Part shown: positions 52,437-52,708 of the stretch, piece by piece
Numbering within the stretch: the stretch's first letter is position 1
Layout of the letters: each line of letters begins with the position of its first letter
NCBI GenBank assembly: GCA_944384925.1
Contig: CALWVF010000014.1
Coordinates: forward strand, 1-52,708
Length of the DNA stretch: 52,708 nucleotides
Origin: an uncultured Clostridia bacterium
GTDB taxonomy: Bacteria; Bacillota; Clostridia; Oscillospirales; Acutalibacteraceae
Direction: 5' to 3'
Notes under the pieces: generated by a model
Database searches by the model: none
What the model saw: only the letters and a program-made list of their open reading frames with translations
What the model was told of the DNA's origin: nothing
Program-made: the position numbers and the translations under genes

Positions 52437-52708
52437 TTAAATTCCCACAAACAAACAGCCTGTTCCGCCCCAACCAAATCCTATAAGCACACAGACACCA
52501 GCGCCTTCTTCACCTATACTCATAAGCCCTCCAAATCCAATCAATTTACAAATGATAGCACCAAGGCCAAATCCTATACTGCCACCAGCTGAGATATCTT
52601 TTAATTGTTCCTCATCAAGTTGCTCAATAATAGATTGCTCGAATTCTTTAATGTCTTCTATAGAGAAATCAAAACCTTGCTCCTTTGCAAATGGAATAAT
52701 CACATCTT
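52437..52708 (-). CDS. Nif11-type leader peptide precursor, 5' end cut by window
   Basis: The frame is open to the last base; the GTG at 52703 is only an internal codon. Its leader is nearly identical to that of 1-383 up to KDISAGG. The core is again 47 residues long, Gly-rich and hydrophobic, with three cysteines spaced 19 and 12 apart, but its sequence is different (GSIGFGLGAIICKLIGFGG at the start). This pattern of a constant leader and a changing core is typical of RiPP precursor families. It stands convergent to the replication genes. No modification or export gene is visible beside it. Confidence 0.8.
   Translation of the reverse strand, partial: DVIIPFAKEQGFDFSIEDIKEFEQSIIEQLDEEQLKDISAGGSIGFGLGAIICKLIGFGGLMSIGEEGAGVCVLIGFGWGGTGCLFVGI
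52582..52708 (-). repeat. 127-nt inverted repeat, right copy (Nif11 leader segment)
   Basis: This is the reverse complement of 112-238 with two mismatches. The window ends exactly at its leader-proximal end. Confidence 0.95.

Overview
The window looks like an AT-rich Firmicutes chromosome, most likely a member of the Clostridia. The evidence is the strong purine-rich Shine-Dalgarno sequences, frequent TTG starts, a DnaD/DnaI-type primosome pair, M42 peptidases, and PASTA and LysM modules. No rRNA, tRNA, CRISPR array or transposase is visible. Both edges cut through a gene, and the two cut genes share a 127-nt inverted repeat that is 125/127 identical. The window therefore probably ends inside copies of a repeated gene family.

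Region 1 (1-570): the 3' part of a Nif11-type leader peptide gene on the + strand, followed by a hairpin that can terminate transcription from both sides. Region 2 (570-32243, almost all on the - strand) is a phage-tail-like contractile injection system (CIS, of the Afp/PVC/eCIS kind). In transcription order it holds an unknown charged protein, sheath, inner tube, a tail-assembly-chaperone-like protein with a DUF6760-like extension in the -1 frame, a second tube protein, and a 757-aa Asn-rich protein. These are followed by two Afp7-like tube/baseplate adaptors, a gpD-like hub, a gpV-like spike, gp25, two baseplate-J proteins, a tail protein I and an Ig-bearing baseplate accessory protein. A convergent + strand gene (degenerate kinase-like domain, one membrane segment, LysM) interrupts the series at 12179-13318. 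A second - strand run then encodes a membrane receptor with a degenerate cyclase domain, a membrane MORN-repeat protein, an exported copper-amine-oxidase-N-like protein, a Pvc16/DUF4255-type cap protein, a small carboxypeptidase-regulatory-like protein, a DUF4280 PAAR-like tip and an Afp15-like double-AAA ATPase. The run ends with a predicted ADP-ribosyltransferase toxin and a small four-cysteine protein.

The most striking feature is the toxin. It begins with a Nif11-like leader ending in Gly-Gly, of the same kind as the leaders of the two small peptides at the window edges. One leader type is therefore attached both to peptide cores and to a full-length toxin inside a CIS locus. I infer that the leader may act as a loading, export or processing tag. 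Other unusual features are a likely programmed -1 frameshift, two genes whose Shine-Dalgarno is separated from the ATG by a hairpin, and two opposed promoters sharing one palindrome.

Region 3 (32522-52255) is ordinary chromosome. It holds an ABC transporter pair, MscL with a zinc ribbon, a hemolysin III family protein, a radical SAM protein with an apparent ATT start, PgeF, a DEDD exonuclease and TypA. These are followed by a histidine phosphatase, an XRE regulator, a PASTA pseudokinase, a methionine gamma-lyase family enzyme, a GNAT protein, two M42 peptidases, MurD, a DnaD-domain protein and a DnaC/DnaI-type helicase loader. Region 4 (52306-52708) is a terminator and the second Nif11-leader peptide gene, cut by the window end.
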